Assembly (NCBI RefSeq): GCF_014205135.1
Contig: NZ_JACHMY010000001.1
Location: forward strand, 5,518,001-5,582,000
Direction of reading: 5' to 3'
Source of the DNA: Kribbella italica
Lineage (GTDB): Bacteria; Actinomycetota; Actinomycetes; Propionibacteriales; Kribbellaceae
DNA: 64,000 bases
Below the pieces are notes generated by a model. The model saw nothing but the letters and a program-made list of their open reading frames with translations, was not told where the DNA came from and searched no databases. This document shows, piece after piece, positions 17,855 to 26,606 of the stretch. Made by a program: the position numbers and the translations under genes. Numbering within the stretch: position 1 is the first letter of the stretch; every line of letters begins with the position of its first letter.

Positions 17855-18823
17855 TCAGAAGGTGGCGGGAGCCTGCGGGGTGCAGGCCTCCTCCACCGTG
17901 CGGATCTCGTCGTCGGTGAGGGTCAGCTCCAGCGCCGCCGCCGCGTCGGGGAGGTGGTGCTCCTTGGTGGGACCGACGATGGGAGCGTCGACGCCCGGGT
18001 GCTTCAGGACCCAGGCGAGCGCGATCTGCGCCATCGGTACGCCGCGTGCCTCGGCGACCTTCTGGACGGCGTCCGCGACGGGCCGGTCGGCCTCGCTGAA
18101 GCGCCGGTCGGCGACCGGATCGTTGCCGCCTCGCGTCGTTTCGGTCCCCCACGGACGCGCGAGCCGGCCCTTGGCCAGCGGGCTCCACGGGATCGACCCG
18201 ACGCCCTGGTCGGCCAGCAGCGCGAACATCTCGCGCTCCTCCCCGCGCTGCATCAGGCTGTACTGGTTCTGCATCGAGACGAACTTCGTCCACCCGTGCA
18301 GCTGCGCGACGTACTGCAGCTTCGAGAACTGCCAGGCCCACATCGACGAGGCCCCGAGGTAGCGGACCTTGCCGGCCTTCACGACGTCGTGCAGCGCCTC
18401 CATCGTCTCCTCGGCCGGCGTCTCCGGATCGAAGCGGTGGATCTGGTACAGGTCGACGTAGTCGGTGCCGAGACGCTCGAGCGAGGCATCGATCTGCTCC
18501 ATGATCGCCTTGCGGGACAGGCCGGAACCGCCCGGCCCGTCGTGCAGCTTGAAGTGCACCTTCGTCGCGAGTACGACGTCCTCGCGGCGGGTGTACTTGC
18601 GGATCGCGCGGCCGACGATCTCCTCGGAGCTGCCGAAACCGTAGACGTTCGCGGTGTCCCAGAAGGTGATCCCGAGATCGAGGGCCTGCCGGAAGATCGG
18701 TTCGGCGCCGGCGTCGTCCAGCGCCCACGCGTTGAACCCGCGCGAGGTGTCGCCGAAGCTCATGCAGCCGAGCGCGATCCGGCTGGCCTTCAGCCCGGAA
18801 CTACCGAGCCTGGTGTACTCCAT
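17855..18823 (-). CDS. Aldo/keto reductase
   Basis: A 322-residue NADPH-dependent reductase with the full AKR tetrad: Asp56 and Tyr61 in DTANVYGFGSSE, Lys88 in LATKVH and His129 in LYQIHRFDP. The C-terminal NADP phosphate-binding region is also present (IVGPTKEHHL). The ATG at 18823 has AAGGAGTGAGCACC immediately upstream; longer frames have no AKR homology. Middle gene of a three-gene unit with the CMD-family protein and the alcohol dehydrogenase, probably aldehyde or carbonyl detoxification controlled by the divergent XRE regulator. Confidence 0.93.
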   Translation of the reverse strand: MEYTRLGSSGLKASRIALGCMSFGDTSRGFNAWALDDAGAEPIFRQALDLGITFWDTANVYGFGSSEEIVGRAIRKYTRREDVVLATKVHFKLHDGPGGSGLSRKAIMEQIDASLERLGTDYVDLYQIHRFDPETPAEETMEALHDVVKAGKVRYLGASSMWAWQFSKLQYVAQLHGWTKFVSMQNQYSLMQRGEEREMFALLADQGVGSIPWSPLAKGRLARPWGTETTRGGNDPVADRRFSEADRPVADAVQKVAEARGVPMAQIALAWVLKHPGVDAPIVGPTKEHHLPDAAAALELTLTDDEIRTVEEACTPQAPATF

Positions 18824-18828
18824 GGTGC

Positions 18829-19152
18829 TCACTCCTTGGCTCCGAAGACGTCCTTGGCGACGCCGATCGCCGACATCGCCCGCGGCCAGCCGGCGTAGAA
18901 GGCGAGATGGATGATCAGCTCCTTGAGCTCGGTCTCGGTGAGACCGTTGCTCTTGGCCCGTTCGAGGTGGTGGTGCAGCTGCTCGGTGTTGCCGTTGGCC
19001 ACCAACGCGGCGCAGGTGATCAGGCTCCGGTCCCGCGGGCTCAGCTCGGGCCGGTTCCAGACGTCGCCGAACAGCACGTCGTCGGTCAGCTCGGCCAGCT
19101 TCGGTGCGAAGTCCCCGACCAGGCGTTGCGCGGGGGTCTGGTCGGCGGTCAT
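18829..19152 (-). CDS. Carboxymuconolactone decarboxylase family protein
   Basis: 107 residues from ATG 19152, the start that removes an Arg/Pro-rich extension. Motifs of the CMD/AhpD-like fold are seen: LSPRDRSLITCAALVANG, HLERAKSNGLTETELKEL and HLAFYAGWPRAMSAI. The redox CxxC of AhpD is absent (only one Cys), so it is more like the gamma-carboxymuconolactone decarboxylase branch without peroxidase activity. First gene of the dehydrogenase operon and divergent from the XRE regulator. Confidence 0.9.
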   Translation of the reverse strand: MTADQTPAQRLVGDFAPKLAELTDDVLFGDVWNRPELSPRDRSLITCAALVANGNTEQLHHHLERAKSNGLTETELKELIIHLAFYAGWPRAMSAIGVAKDVFGAKE

Positions 19153-19267
19153 GGCTTCGGGATCTGTTGGATCTGCATGCCGCCCAGTCAACGCCCCGGC
19201 GTACGGGCGCGGGAGTGACTGGTCTTCCGGGTAATGCCAGTACCTCCTTCGGGCCGTGGGCACCGTT

Positions 19268-19273
19268 TACGGT
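19268..19273 (+). promoter_or_regulatory. Predicted -10 hexamer of a leaderless XRE-regulator mRNA
   Basis: TACGGT fits TANNNT and ends 6 bases before the ATG at 19280. No good Shine-Dalgarno lies at normal spacing, so transcription probably starts at the A of the ATG. No convincing -35 seen. Confidence 0.4.
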
Positions 19274-19279
19274 GGTGGC

Positions 19280-20152
19280 ATGGACAACCGAGGCGAGATC
19301 CGCGAGTTCCTGGCCTCCCGGCGCGCGCGGATCACGCCCGAGCAGGCCGGCCTTCCGGCGTACGGCGGGAACCGGCGGGTCAAGGGGCTGCGCCGCGAAG
19401 AGGTCGCGCTGCTCGCGGGGGTGAGCATCGACTACTACGTCCGGATGGAACGCGGGAACCTGGCGGGCGCTTCGGACGCCGTACTCGAAGGTCTGTCCCG
19501 GGCGCTCCAGCTGGACGATGCCGAGCGCGCCCACTTGTACGACCTCGCCCGCGCCGCCGCGCCGGCTCCGGCGCGCAAACGCAAGTCCGCGCCGGCCACG
19601 GTGCCGGCGAGCGTACAACTGATCCTGGACACCATCGTCGACGCCCCCGCGTGGGTCCGCAACGCCCGCCACGACATCCTCGCCGCCAACCGGATGGCCC
19701 GCGCGCTCTACTCCCCCGTCCTCGCGGACCCGCGGCGGCCTGCGAACACGGCCCGCTTCGTGTACCTCGACCCGGCCGCCCAGGACTACTACCCGGACTG
19801 GGACCGCACCGCCAACGACATCGCCGCGATGCTCCGCTCCGAGGCCGGCCACAACCCGCACGACAAACTCCTGATCGAGCTGATCGGCGAGCTCTCCACC
19901 CGCAGCGAGGAGTTCCGCACCCGCTGGGCCGCCCACAACGTCCGCTTCCACCGCACAGGCCTGAAGAAGCTCCACCACCCGGTCGTCGGCGCCCTCGACC
20001 TCACCTTCGAGGCTTTGGAGTTTCCCGCCCACCCCGGGCTCACCCTCCTGATCTACACCGCCCCCGCCGGCACCCCCACCGCCGACGCACTCAAACTGCT
20101 GTCGAGCTGGGCCGCCACCGCCGACCAGTCCGGCGAGCTCGCGTCGCACTGA
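19280..20152 (+). CDS. XRE-type helix-turn-helix regulator with MmyB-like sensor domain
   Basis: 290 residues. The N-terminal helix-turn-helix (residues about 33-75: RVKGLRREEVALLAGVSIDY, followed by YVRMERGNLAG) is followed by an acidic helix (LQLDDAERAHLYDLARAAA) and a PAS-like C-terminal domain starting near residue 110 (QLILDTIVDAPAWVRNARHD). This is the MmyB-like arrangement common in actinomycetes, often adjacent to the dehydrogenases it controls. The divergent CMD/aldo-keto/alcohol dehydrogenase operon, 127 bp away, is the obvious target. Confidence 0.92.
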   Translation: MDNRGEIREFLASRRARITPEQAGLPAYGGNRRVKGLRREEVALLAGVSIDYYVRMERGNLAGASDAVLEGLSRALQLDDAERAHLYDLARAAAPAPARKRKSAPATVPASVQLILDTIVDAPAWVRNARHDILAANRMARALYSPVLADPRRPANTARFVYLDPAAQDYYPDWDRTANDIAAMLRSEAGHNPHDKLLIELIGELSTRSEEFRTRWAAHNVRFHRTGLKKLHHPVVGALDLTFEALEFPAHPGLTLLIYTAPAGTPTADALKLLSSWAATADQSGELASH

Positions 20153-20250
20153 CCCGGCGCTTTTTGATTGCCGGCAGCAACCAGGACCGGGCGCCGGCGC
20201 GAGGCGCAGCGACGACTCTCTTGTTCCATGCGCCGTGAGTGAACAGAGCT

Positions 20251-20277
20251 GGCTGAAATTGAACAGCCCTGTATAAT
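20251..20277 (+). promoter_or_regulatory. Promoter and candidate operator of the tetR gene
   Basis: A perfect TATAAT (20272-20277) ends 7 bases before the ATG at 20285, predicting a leaderless mRNA. Just upstream the inverted repeat GGCTG-N8-CAGCC (20251-20268) overlaps the expected -35 position and is a plausible autoregulatory operator. Confidence 0.6.
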
Positions 20278-20284
20278 CAGGTCC

Positions 20285-20911
20285 ATGTCACCCACCGATG
20301 ACACCTCGGGGTCGTCCGCGCAGCCGTCGTTCATTCAGACGGCGAGGCGCGGGCAGTTGGTCGAGGCCGCGATCGAAACACTCGCGGCAGTCGGCTACGG
20401 GAAGGCCTCGACGGTGCTGATTGCCCAGCGCGCGGGGGTGAGCCGAGGCGTGCTGACCTACCACTTCCGCGATCGCGACGATCTGATCGCGGAGGTCGTC
20501 GCGACCGTCTACGCACTCGGCGTGCGTGAGGTGGGTCCGCAGACGTTCGGGGCGAGCAGCCCGCGCGCGGCGTTGTTAGGGTTCGCGGCCGGCAGTGTGG
20601 AGTTCTACGCCGCCTACCCGACGCACATCGCCGCGCTCACCGAGATCTTCAACGCCGGCCGGCACACCGACGCTCCGGCCCGCCCGACGCGCAGTGAGCA
20701 CAACCGGGAGATGGCCGACGTCCAGGACCTTCTGGTCGCCGGGCAGCGCGACGGCCAGTTCCGTGACTTCGACGCCGAGCAGATGGCGTCCATCATCCGC
20801 GCGGTCCTCGACGTGGCCGCCGTACAACTCACCAAGGGTGGCTCGGTCGAGGTGGTGCGCCACGAGACGGTGCGCGCGGTCGACGCCCTCACCCGTCAGG
20901 AGAAGCAGTGA
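20285..20911 (+). CDS. TetR-family regulator
   Basis: A 208-residue repressor with an N-terminal helix-turn-helix at about residues 20-65 (LVEAAIETLAAVGYGKAST, QRAGVSRGVLTYHFRDRDDL) and a helical ligand domain. It overlaps the esterase gene by 4 bp, so it is probably the regulator of that esterase and responds to its substrate or product. Confidence 0.93.
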   Translation: MSPTDDTSGSSAQPSFIQTARRGQLVEAAIETLAAVGYGKASTVLIAQRAGVSRGVLTYHFRDRDDLIAEVVATVYALGVREVGPQTFGASSPRAALLGFAAGSVEFYAAYPTHIAALTEIFNAGRHTDAPARPTRSEHNREMADVQDLLVAGQRDGQFRDFDAEQMASIIRAVLDVAAVQLTKGGSVEVVRHETVRAVDALTRQEKQ

Positions 20912-22509
20912 AACGACTTGCCCTCGTACTGGCCGTAGCGATGCCGATCGCGATGGCCGGATGCTCGTCGAACGACAGCGATCCGCAGGCCGCGCCCGCG
21001 GACGCGCCGTTGACGGTTTCCACCAGCAGCGGGCAGTTGCACGGTGTCGCGACAGCCAAGGCCCGGATGTTCCTGGGCGTGCGCTACGCGCAACCGCCGA
21101 CCGGCGAACGGCGCTGGGAGCTCCCTCAGCCTCAGCCCGCCGCCGACGGCGTGGTGGAGGCGACCAAGGCGGGGCCGCCGTGCGCGCAGGCTCCGACCTT
21201 GCCCGGGGCGAGCAAGTCGGACGCGGAGGACTGCCTGTTCGCGAACGTGACCACCCCCAAGCAGCTGAAGCCCGGCGACAAGTTGCCGGTGATGGTGTGG
21301 TGGCACGGCGGCGGCTTCACCACCGGCTCCGGCGCCATGTACGACTCGCAGCGGCTGGCCGACCGGGGCAACGCCGTCGTGGTCACGATCAACTACCGGC
21401 TCGGCGTGTTCGGCTACCTCGGGCTGCCCGGCCTCGAGGGCTCCGGCAACTTCGGGTTCGCCGACCAGATCGCCGCCACCGCCTGGGCCAAGCAGAACGC
21501 GGCCGCGTTCGGTGGCGACCCGGACAACGTCACGGTGTTCGGAGAGTCCGCCGGTGGCATGTCGGCGTGCGCACTGCTGACCTCGCCGAAGGCGAAGGGG
21601 CTCGTGCAGAAGGTGATCATCTCGTCCGGCTCGTGCATGATCAAATGGCCGACCGGCGGACTCTTCCCCGGCGTCCCCGCCATGACGCCGTACTCCTCCG
21701 TCGCTGCCACCAACGCCGCTGGTACCGCGGCCGCCGCGACGCTCGGCTGCCGGCAGGCCGATCCGATCGAGTGCCTGCGCAAACTGCCGGTCCCGGCAGT
21801 GATGAAGGTGAACCAGAACTTCGCCAACCACCTGAGCTACGGCACCGAACTACTGCCCACTGACCCCGCCAAGGCGCTCCAGGACGGCACGGTCGCGGAG
21901 GTCCCGGTGCTGTCCGGAGGCAACCGCGACGAGCACAACTCCTTCATCGCCGGGGCGGCGATCGCCGCCCCGAAGGCGTTCACCGCCGCGACGTACCCCG
22001 GGCTGGTCAAAACCGCATTCGGCCCGGCCGCAGCCCAGGTGCTGCAGCGCTACCCGCTGAGCAAGTACCCGTCGGCCCCGGCTGCGTGGGCCAAGATCGT
22101 CACCGACAGCGCGTGGGGCTGCCCCACCCTCGCCGGCAACCGCGCGATGGCCGCGAAGACGAAGGTGTACGGCTACGAGTTCGCCGACCCCAAGCCGCCG
22201 AACGTCAACGGCACCAAGGATCCCAGCCTGCTCGGCGCCGCGCACGCCGTGGACCTGCCGTACCTGTTCGACCTCGAGGGCAGCACCCTGCTCACCACTC
22301 CCGGCCAGGCCCAACTCGGCACGACGATGATCGACTACTGGACCAGCTTCGCCCGGACCGGCGTCCCCGCCGCTCCCGACGCCCCGGAAATGCAAGCCTT
22401 CACACCGCAATCGACCAGCGTCACAGCCCTCGCCTCCGGAGCCGTACGCACCGACGACACCGCCGCCACCCACCAGTGTTACCTCTGGCAGAACGTGCCA
22501 TTGCCCTGA
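20908..22509 (+). CDS. Secreted type-B carboxylesterase lipoprotein
   Basis: A 533-residue alpha/beta hydrolase with a lipoprotein signal (MAGCSS, Cys19). The oxyanion motif HGGGF is at residues 133-137 and the nucleophile elbow GESAGG centres on Ser214; the late motif AAHAVDLPYLF carries the expected catalytic His. The PnbA/cholinesterase-like family hydrolyses esters of varied acids; specificity unknown. The GTG start sits in the GTGA overlap with tetR, implying coupled translation. Confidence 0.92.
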   Translation: MKRLALVLAVAMPIAMAGCSSNDSDPQAAPADAPLTVSTSSGQLHGVATAKARMFLGVRYAQPPTGERRWELPQPQPAADGVVEATKAGPPCAQAPTLPGASKSDAEDCLFANVTTPKQLKPGDKLPVMVWWHGGGFTTGSGAMYDSQRLADRGNAVVVTINYRLGVFGYLGLPGLEGSGNFGFADQIAATAWAKQNAAAFGGDPDNVTVFGESAGGMSACALLTSPKAKGLVQKVIISSGSCMIKWPTGGLFPGVPAMTPYSSVAATNAAGTAAAATLGCRQADPIECLRKLPVPAVMKVNQNFANHLSYGTELLPTDPAKALQDGTVAEVPVLSGGNRDEHNSFIAGAAIAAPKAFTAATYPGLVKTAFGPAAAQVLQRYPLSKYPSAPAAWAKIVTDSAWGCPTLAGNRAMAAKTKVYGYEFADPKPPNVNGTKDPSLLGAAHAVDLPYLFDLEGSTLLTTPGQAQLGTTMIDYWTSFARTGVPAAPDAPEMQAFTPQSTSVTALASGAVRTDDTAATHQCYLWQNVPLP

Positions 22510-22534
22510 CGATCCCGGAGGTTCTGCCGGGCGG

Positions 22535-23398
22535 CTAAGCCAGGCCCTCCTCCCTCAGGGAGGAGAGGGCCGCGCGGAGAAAGGCATCACGCCGGATGGT
22601 TGCTGTCGCGTCGTACAGCTCGGTGGGAGTGTTGAGGGCAGCGACAGCGTCCCAGTAGGCGACGTGCTCGGCCTTGGTGGCAGTCGCTTGTTCGTAGCCC
22701 TGGAGCACTTCGGCGGGTGCGTCGGGTCCGAAGGAGATGGCGGCCTGTTTGCGAAGCTCGGAGAAGTCGACGCCGCGGGCGCCGACGCCGGCGGTCTTCC
22801 AGTCGATGAGCGCCGCGATCTCGTCGCCGGCCCACAGGAGGTTGCCCGGCCAAACGTCACCGTGCAGAAAGACCTGCTCGCCGGCCGGCAGACCGTACGC
22901 CGCGACCGCCTCGTCGGCGGCTTGGAGGAGCGTTGTCGTCGGCATGCTCCCCGTACGGCGATCCGCCGCGAAGTCGTCCACCGCGATCGGCCGCAGGCGG
23001 ACGGGCAAGGCGTCGCGCGGCGCAATCGAGATCGCGTGAACACGAGCAAGTACGGCGCCGGCGGCGCGCAACCGCTCGATCCCCGGAGGCGCCGCCCACC
23101 GACTGCTCCCCCGCAGACCGGACTCGAGCGTCGCGGGCACACCTGACATCTCCCCCAGCAGGTCAACACCAAGCAACCGCGGAGCCGGCAGCCCAAACCG
23201 CTCGGCCACCTCGAGCGCGGCGGCTCCGGTAGCCACCATCCCCGGGCCGATCCGCGGGGTCGGTGCCCGCAACACGGCCTCCGTCAGCCGCCCACGTTCG
23301 TCAACCCGCAGCAGCCACGGCCCCTGCCCGTCGTGCAGGGCACGAACCCCGACGATCCTCGCGCCACGACCAACCGCCGCAGCTGCCCACTCCAGCAT
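22535..23398 (-). CDS. Aminoglycoside-phosphotransferase-like kinase
   Basis: 287 residues from ATG 23398. The kinase-like core shows HGDVWPGNLLW (catalytic Asp) and ALIDWKTAGVGARGVDF (metal-binding Asp). The frame continues upstream to 23602, but that extension translates a tandem-repeat DNA tract with no kinase character, so the shorter start is preferred. The family includes antibiotic and small-molecule kinases; no evidence for a particular substrate. It converges on the esterase; the palindrome at 22547-22565 lies over its own 3' end. Confidence 0.82.
   Translation of the reverse strand: MLEWAAAAVGRGARIVGVRALHDGQGPWLLRVDERGRLTEAVLRAPTPRIGPGMVATGAAALEVAERFGLPAPRLLGVDLLGEMSGVPATLESGLRGSSRWAAPPGIERLRAAGAVLARVHAISIAPRDALPVRLRPIAVDDFAADRRTGSMPTTTLLQAADEAVAAYGLPAGEQVFLHGDVWPGNLLWAGDEIAALIDWKTAGVGARGVDFSELRKQAAISFGPDAPAEVLQGYEQATATKAEHVAYWDAVAALNTPTELYDATATIRRDAFLRAALSSLREEGLA
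22547..22565. terminator. Candidate terminator hairpin between esterase and kinase genes
   Basis: CTCCTCCCTCAGGGAGGAG is a perfect palindrome with single-base centre, located 38 bp after the esterase stop and inside the 3' end of the convergent kinase gene. No U-tract. Confidence 0.4.
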
Positions 23399-23514
23399 CC
23401 GCTCGCTCGGCCCGCGGCCTGCGCCCTCAGTTTTCCCGCACACCGGCAGCCTAGCGACCGCGCCGGGTGCTCGCCACCGCTCAGGCGCCCGGCGTGAGAT
23501 CAGAGCGCGCCGTT

Positions 23515-23628
23515 CCAGCGGCAGAACCGGCACCAATCCAGCGGCAGAGGAGGCACACCGGCAGCGGCAGAGAAGGCGCGCGGGTAGCGGCAGATCCGGC
23601 ACGTACCCAGCGGCAGATCCGGCACACC
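23515..23628. repeat. Imperfect 22-bp tandem repeats (about five units)
   Basis: Units read AGCGGCAGATCCGGCACNNNCC with variation (GCGGCAGAACCGGCACC, GCGGCAGAGGAGGCACA, GCGGCAGAGAAGGCGCG, then GCGGCAGATCCGGCAC twice). They lie in the 483-bp gene-poor gap between the kinase start and the hemB end; the rest of that gap holds the dispersed repeat at 23764-23878 and no other gene that I can support. Confidence 0.75.
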
Positions 23629-23763
23629 GTCGTCTGGCGGGTCACGAGAGAGCCCGCCCAAGCGCGGACTGAGGGCGTTGGTTTAAGGCCATGCCAGCGC
23701 GATGCTCCGGAGTAGCCGAACCACGGTGAGCGCATCGGACCAGCACAGACGACCGACACCTGT

Positions 23764-23878
23764 AGTCGTTTGAGGGCGATAGCCCGCACTTCAGGGCGCA
23801 AGCCCGCACCCAGGGTGGGCGGGAGGGGACTGCGTAGGTCGCGACGAAGGAGCGACCGTAGCCGGCCGCGTGGGAGAG
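23764..23878 (-). repeat. Dispersed intergenic repeat, copy C
   Basis: Read on the minus strand this tract aligns with the copies at 52175 and 53453: CTCCCACGCG, then CTACGGTCGCTCCTTCGTCG, then CTCCCGCCCACC, then about 21-bp sub-units of form GTGCGGGCTTGCGCCCTGAA and GTGCGGGCTATCGCCCTCAA. It begins just after the hemB stop. Confidence 0.7.
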
Positions 23879-23881
23879 GCC

Positions 23882-24868
23882 TTAGCGGCGAGACAGCAGC
23901 TCGGCGGCCTCGGAGGCCCAGTACGTCAGGATCGTGTCGGCACCCGCTCGGCGGATGCTGTTGAGGGTTTCCAGGATCGAACGCTCGCGGTCGATCCAGC
24001 CGTTCGCGGCGGCGGCCTCGACCATCGCGTACTCGCCGGAGATGTTGTACGCCGCGACCGGCACCTTCACGTGGTCGCGGACCTGGCGGATGATGTCGAG
24101 GTACGCGAGCGCGGGCTTCACCATCACGATGTCGGCGCCTTCGGCGATGTCGAGGTCGACCTCGCGGAGCGCGTCGCGGGCGTCGTTGCCGGGGTCCTGC
24201 TGGTAGGTCTTGCGGTCGCCCTGCAGGGACGAGCCGACGGCCTCGCGGAACGGGCCGTAGAAGGCGGACGCGTACTTCACCGCGTACGCCAGGATCACCG
24301 TGTCCACATATCCCGCGGCGTCGAGGGCGGAGCGGACCACCCCGACCTGACCGTCCATCATCCCGGACGGGCCGACGACGTGCGCGCCGGCGGCGGCCTG
24401 GGCGACGCCCATCTCGGCGTAGATCGCCAGGGTCGCGTCGTTGTCGACGCGACCGGCGGAGTCCAGGACGCCGCAGTGCCCGTGCGTGGTGAACTCGTCC
24501 AGGCACAGGTCCGACATCACCAGCAGGTCGTCGCCGGCCTCGGACACCGCGTCCCGGATCGCCACGTTCAGGATGCCGTTCGGGTCCAGCGAACCGGATC
24601 CGACCTCGTCCTTCGAGGACGGTACGCCGTACAGCATCACCCCGCCGAGCCCCAGCTGCACGGCCTCGGCGACGGCCTTCCGCGCGGTGTCGCGGGTGTG
24701 CTGGTAGACGCCCGGCATCGAGCTGATCGCGATCGGCTCCCGTGCGTCCTCCCGGACGAACATCGGCAGGATCAGCTGCCGCGGCTCGATAGTGGTGTCC
24801 GACACCAACCGACGGACCGCCGCCGACGACCGCAGCCGCCGCGGACGAACACCCGGGAAACCAGTCAC
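23882..24868 (-). CDS. hemB: Porphobilinogen synthase (delta-aminolevulinate dehydratase)
   Basis: 328 residues from GTG 24868, preceded by AGGAAGAG. Condenses two 5-aminolevulinate molecules to porphobilinogen. The Schiff-base lysines are Lys198 (AYAVKYASAFYGPFR) and Lys251 (IVMVKPALAY). In the metal segment DLCLDEFTTHGHCG the middle Cys of zinc-type enzymes is Asp, so metal use may be mixed or magnesium-dependent. Last gene of the rex-hemACD-hemB operon, 4 bp after cobA/hemD. Confidence 0.96.
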   Translation of the reverse strand: MTGFPGVRPRRLRSSAAVRRLVSDTTIEPRQLILPMFVREDAREPIAISSMPGVYQHTRDTARKAVAEAVQLGLGGVMLYGVPSSKDEVGSGSLDPNGILNVAIRDAVSEAGDDLLVMSDLCLDEFTTHGHCGVLDSAGRVDNDATLAIYAEMGVAQAAAGAHVVGPSGMMDGQVGVVRSALDAAGYVDTVILAYAVKYASAFYGPFREAVGSSLQGDRKTYQQDPGNDARDALREVDLDIAEGADIVMVKPALAYLDIIRQVRDHVKVPVAAYNISGEYAMVEAAAANGWIDRERSILETLNSIRRAGADTILTYWASEAAELLSRR

Positions 24869-24872
24869 GGCA

Positions 24873-26606
24873 CTAGCTCTTCCTGCGCGAGCCCGAGCGA
24901 CGCTCGGACGGACGGGTGACGGGCTCCCCCGCCTCGACCATGGTGTCACGCCGGTCCGCACCGAACCGGGCCAGTGCGTCGGCCAGTTCCTCGGCGGACG
25001 GCGCCTCGGCCATCGCGTCGACGCGCAGGCCGTGCTCCTCGGCGGTCTTCAGGGTCGCCGGGCCGATCACCGCGATCACCGTCGACGCGTGCGGCTTGCC
25101 GGCGATGCCGACCAGGTTCCGCACGGTCGAGGACGAGGTGAACACGACCGCGTCGAACTTGCCCGACTTGATCGCCTCGCGGGTCGGCGCGGGCGGCGGG
25201 GCGGCCCGGACGGTCCGGTACGCCGTGACGTCGTCGACCTCCCAGCCGAGATCGGTCAGGCCGGCCACCAGCGTCTCGGTCGCGATGTCCGCGCGCGGCA
25301 GGAAGACCCGGTTGATCGGGTCGAGCACCTCGTCGAACGGCGGCCAGTCCTCGACCAGCCCGGCGGCCGACTGCTCGCCCGACGGCAGCAGGTCGGGGCG
25401 GATGCCCCAGGCGGCGATCGCCTCGGCGGTCTTCTCGCCGACCGCGGCGATCTTCAGCCCGGAGAACGCCCGCGCGTCCAGCCCGTACTCGTCGAACTTC
25501 TCGCGCACGGCCTTGACCGCGTTGACCGAGGTGAAGGCGACCCACTCGTACCGGCCCTCGACCAGGCCGCGAATCGCCTTATCCATCTGCTGCGGGTTGC
25601 GCGGCGGCTCGACCGAGATGGTCGGGACCTCCTCCGGCATCGCGCCGTAGCGGCGCAGGCGGTCCATCAGCGGACCGGCTTGGTCCTTGGTGCGCGGCAC
25701 CAGGATCCGCCAGCCGAACAGCGGCTTGGTCTCGAACCAGCTGAGCGCCTCGCGCTGCTCGACCACGGAGCCGACCACGATCACGGCCTCGCCGACGACC
25801 TTGGCGGCCCGCAGGTCGGCCACGATCGTGCCGAGCGTGCCGACCACGCTGGTCTGGGCGGTCGTGGTGCCGCCGACGGTCGCGCAGACCGGCGTACCGG
25901 CGTCGAAGCCGGACTCGACCAGCGCGGTGGCGACGTCCTTCAGCACGTCGACGGCGTTCAGCAGGACGAGCGTCTGCTTCGGGTGCAGCCGGCTGAAGTC
26001 GAGCTTGGCCTCGGCCAGGTCGAGGACCGTGACCTCCCGCTCGCTCTTCACGGTCAGCGGGATGCCCGCGTACGCCGGTACGGCGCTGACCTCACTCACA
26101 CCCGGTACGACGTTGAAGCTGATCCCCGCCTTGCGGCACGCGGCCGCCTCCTCGGCACCGCTGGAGAAGGTGAACGGGTCGCCGGTCAGCAGGCGGACGA
26201 CGTTCGCCGCGCTCTTGGCGGTCTTCACCACCAGCCGCGCGCGGGCGGCGACGCGCAACGCGCGGCTGCCCTCGGCGCCGGAGCCGTCGATCACCTCGAC
26301 ACCGGCCCGGCAGTAGCCGAGGAAGGCGTCGTGCTCGGGACCCTCGACCACCACGGCGTCGGCGTTCGCCAGGACGTCGCGCCCGGCGATCGTCAGCAGC
26401 GCTGGATCACCCGGACCGACCCCGACGAAGGTGACGTGCCCGAGCGGTCTGGCCTGCTTGGCCGTGCTGCTTGTCGCCGCGGCCTTCGCCGGCACCTTCT
26501 GCGGAGTCTGGGTGGCCGCTGCTGTCTTCGCGCTGCTCACGTCTGCCGTCGCCTTCGCCCTTGTCTTGCTCGTCTTTTCCGTCGTCGTGCCCCGTGCCGG
26601 TGTCAT
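24873..26606 (-). CDS. hemD: Bifunctional uroporphyrinogen-III methyltransferase / uroporphyrinogen-III synthase
   Basis: 577 residues. Residues 1-53 are a low-complexity Lys/Ala/Thr extension. The methyltransferase domain follows (about 56-300: GHVTFVGVGPGDPALLTIAG, LTGDPFTFSSGAEEAAAC) and the synthase domain lies at about 310-560 (GWRILVPRTKDQAGPLMDRL, VAFTSVNAVKAV, AVVFTSSSTVRNLVGI). It cyclises hydroxymethylbilane to uroporphyrinogen III and can divert it to precorrin-2, a fusion usual in actinobacteria. Overlaps hemC by 4 bp. Confidence 0.94.
   Translation of the reverse strand: MTPARGTTTEKTSKTRAKATADVSSAKTAAATQTPQKVPAKAAATSSTAKQARPLGHVTFVGVGPGDPALLTIAGRDVLANADAVVVEGPEHDAFLGYCRAGVEVIDGSGAEGSRALRVAARARLVVKTAKSAANVVRLLTGDPFTFSSGAEEAAACRKAGISFNVVPGVSEVSAVPAYAGIPLTVKSEREVTVLDLAEAKLDFSRLHPKQTLVLLNAVDVLKDVATALVESGFDAGTPVCATVGGTTTAQTSVVGTLGTIVADLRAAKVVGEAVIVVGSVVEQREALSWFETKPLFGWRILVPRTKDQAGPLMDRLRRYGAMPEEVPTISVEPPRNPQQMDKAIRGLVEGRYEWVAFTSVNAVKAVREKFDEYGLDARAFSGLKIAAVGEKTAEAIAAWGIRPDLLPSGEQSAAGLVEDWPPFDEVLDPINRVFLPRADIATETLVAGLTDLGWEVDDVTAYRTVRAAPPPAPTREAIKSGKFDAVVFTSSSTVRNLVGIAGKPHASTVIAVIGPATLKTAEEHGLRVDAMAEAPSAEELADALARFGADRRDTMVEAGEPVTRPSERRSGSRRKS

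Noticed and set aside
23399..23602. N-terminal extension of the phosphotransferase
   Set aside because: It translates the 22-bp tandem repeats into a Cys/Arg/Leu-rich stretch with no kinase character.
23515..23628. Possible CRISPR array
   Set aside because: Units are adjacent, imperfect and about 22 bp with no unique spacers, and no cas gene is present.
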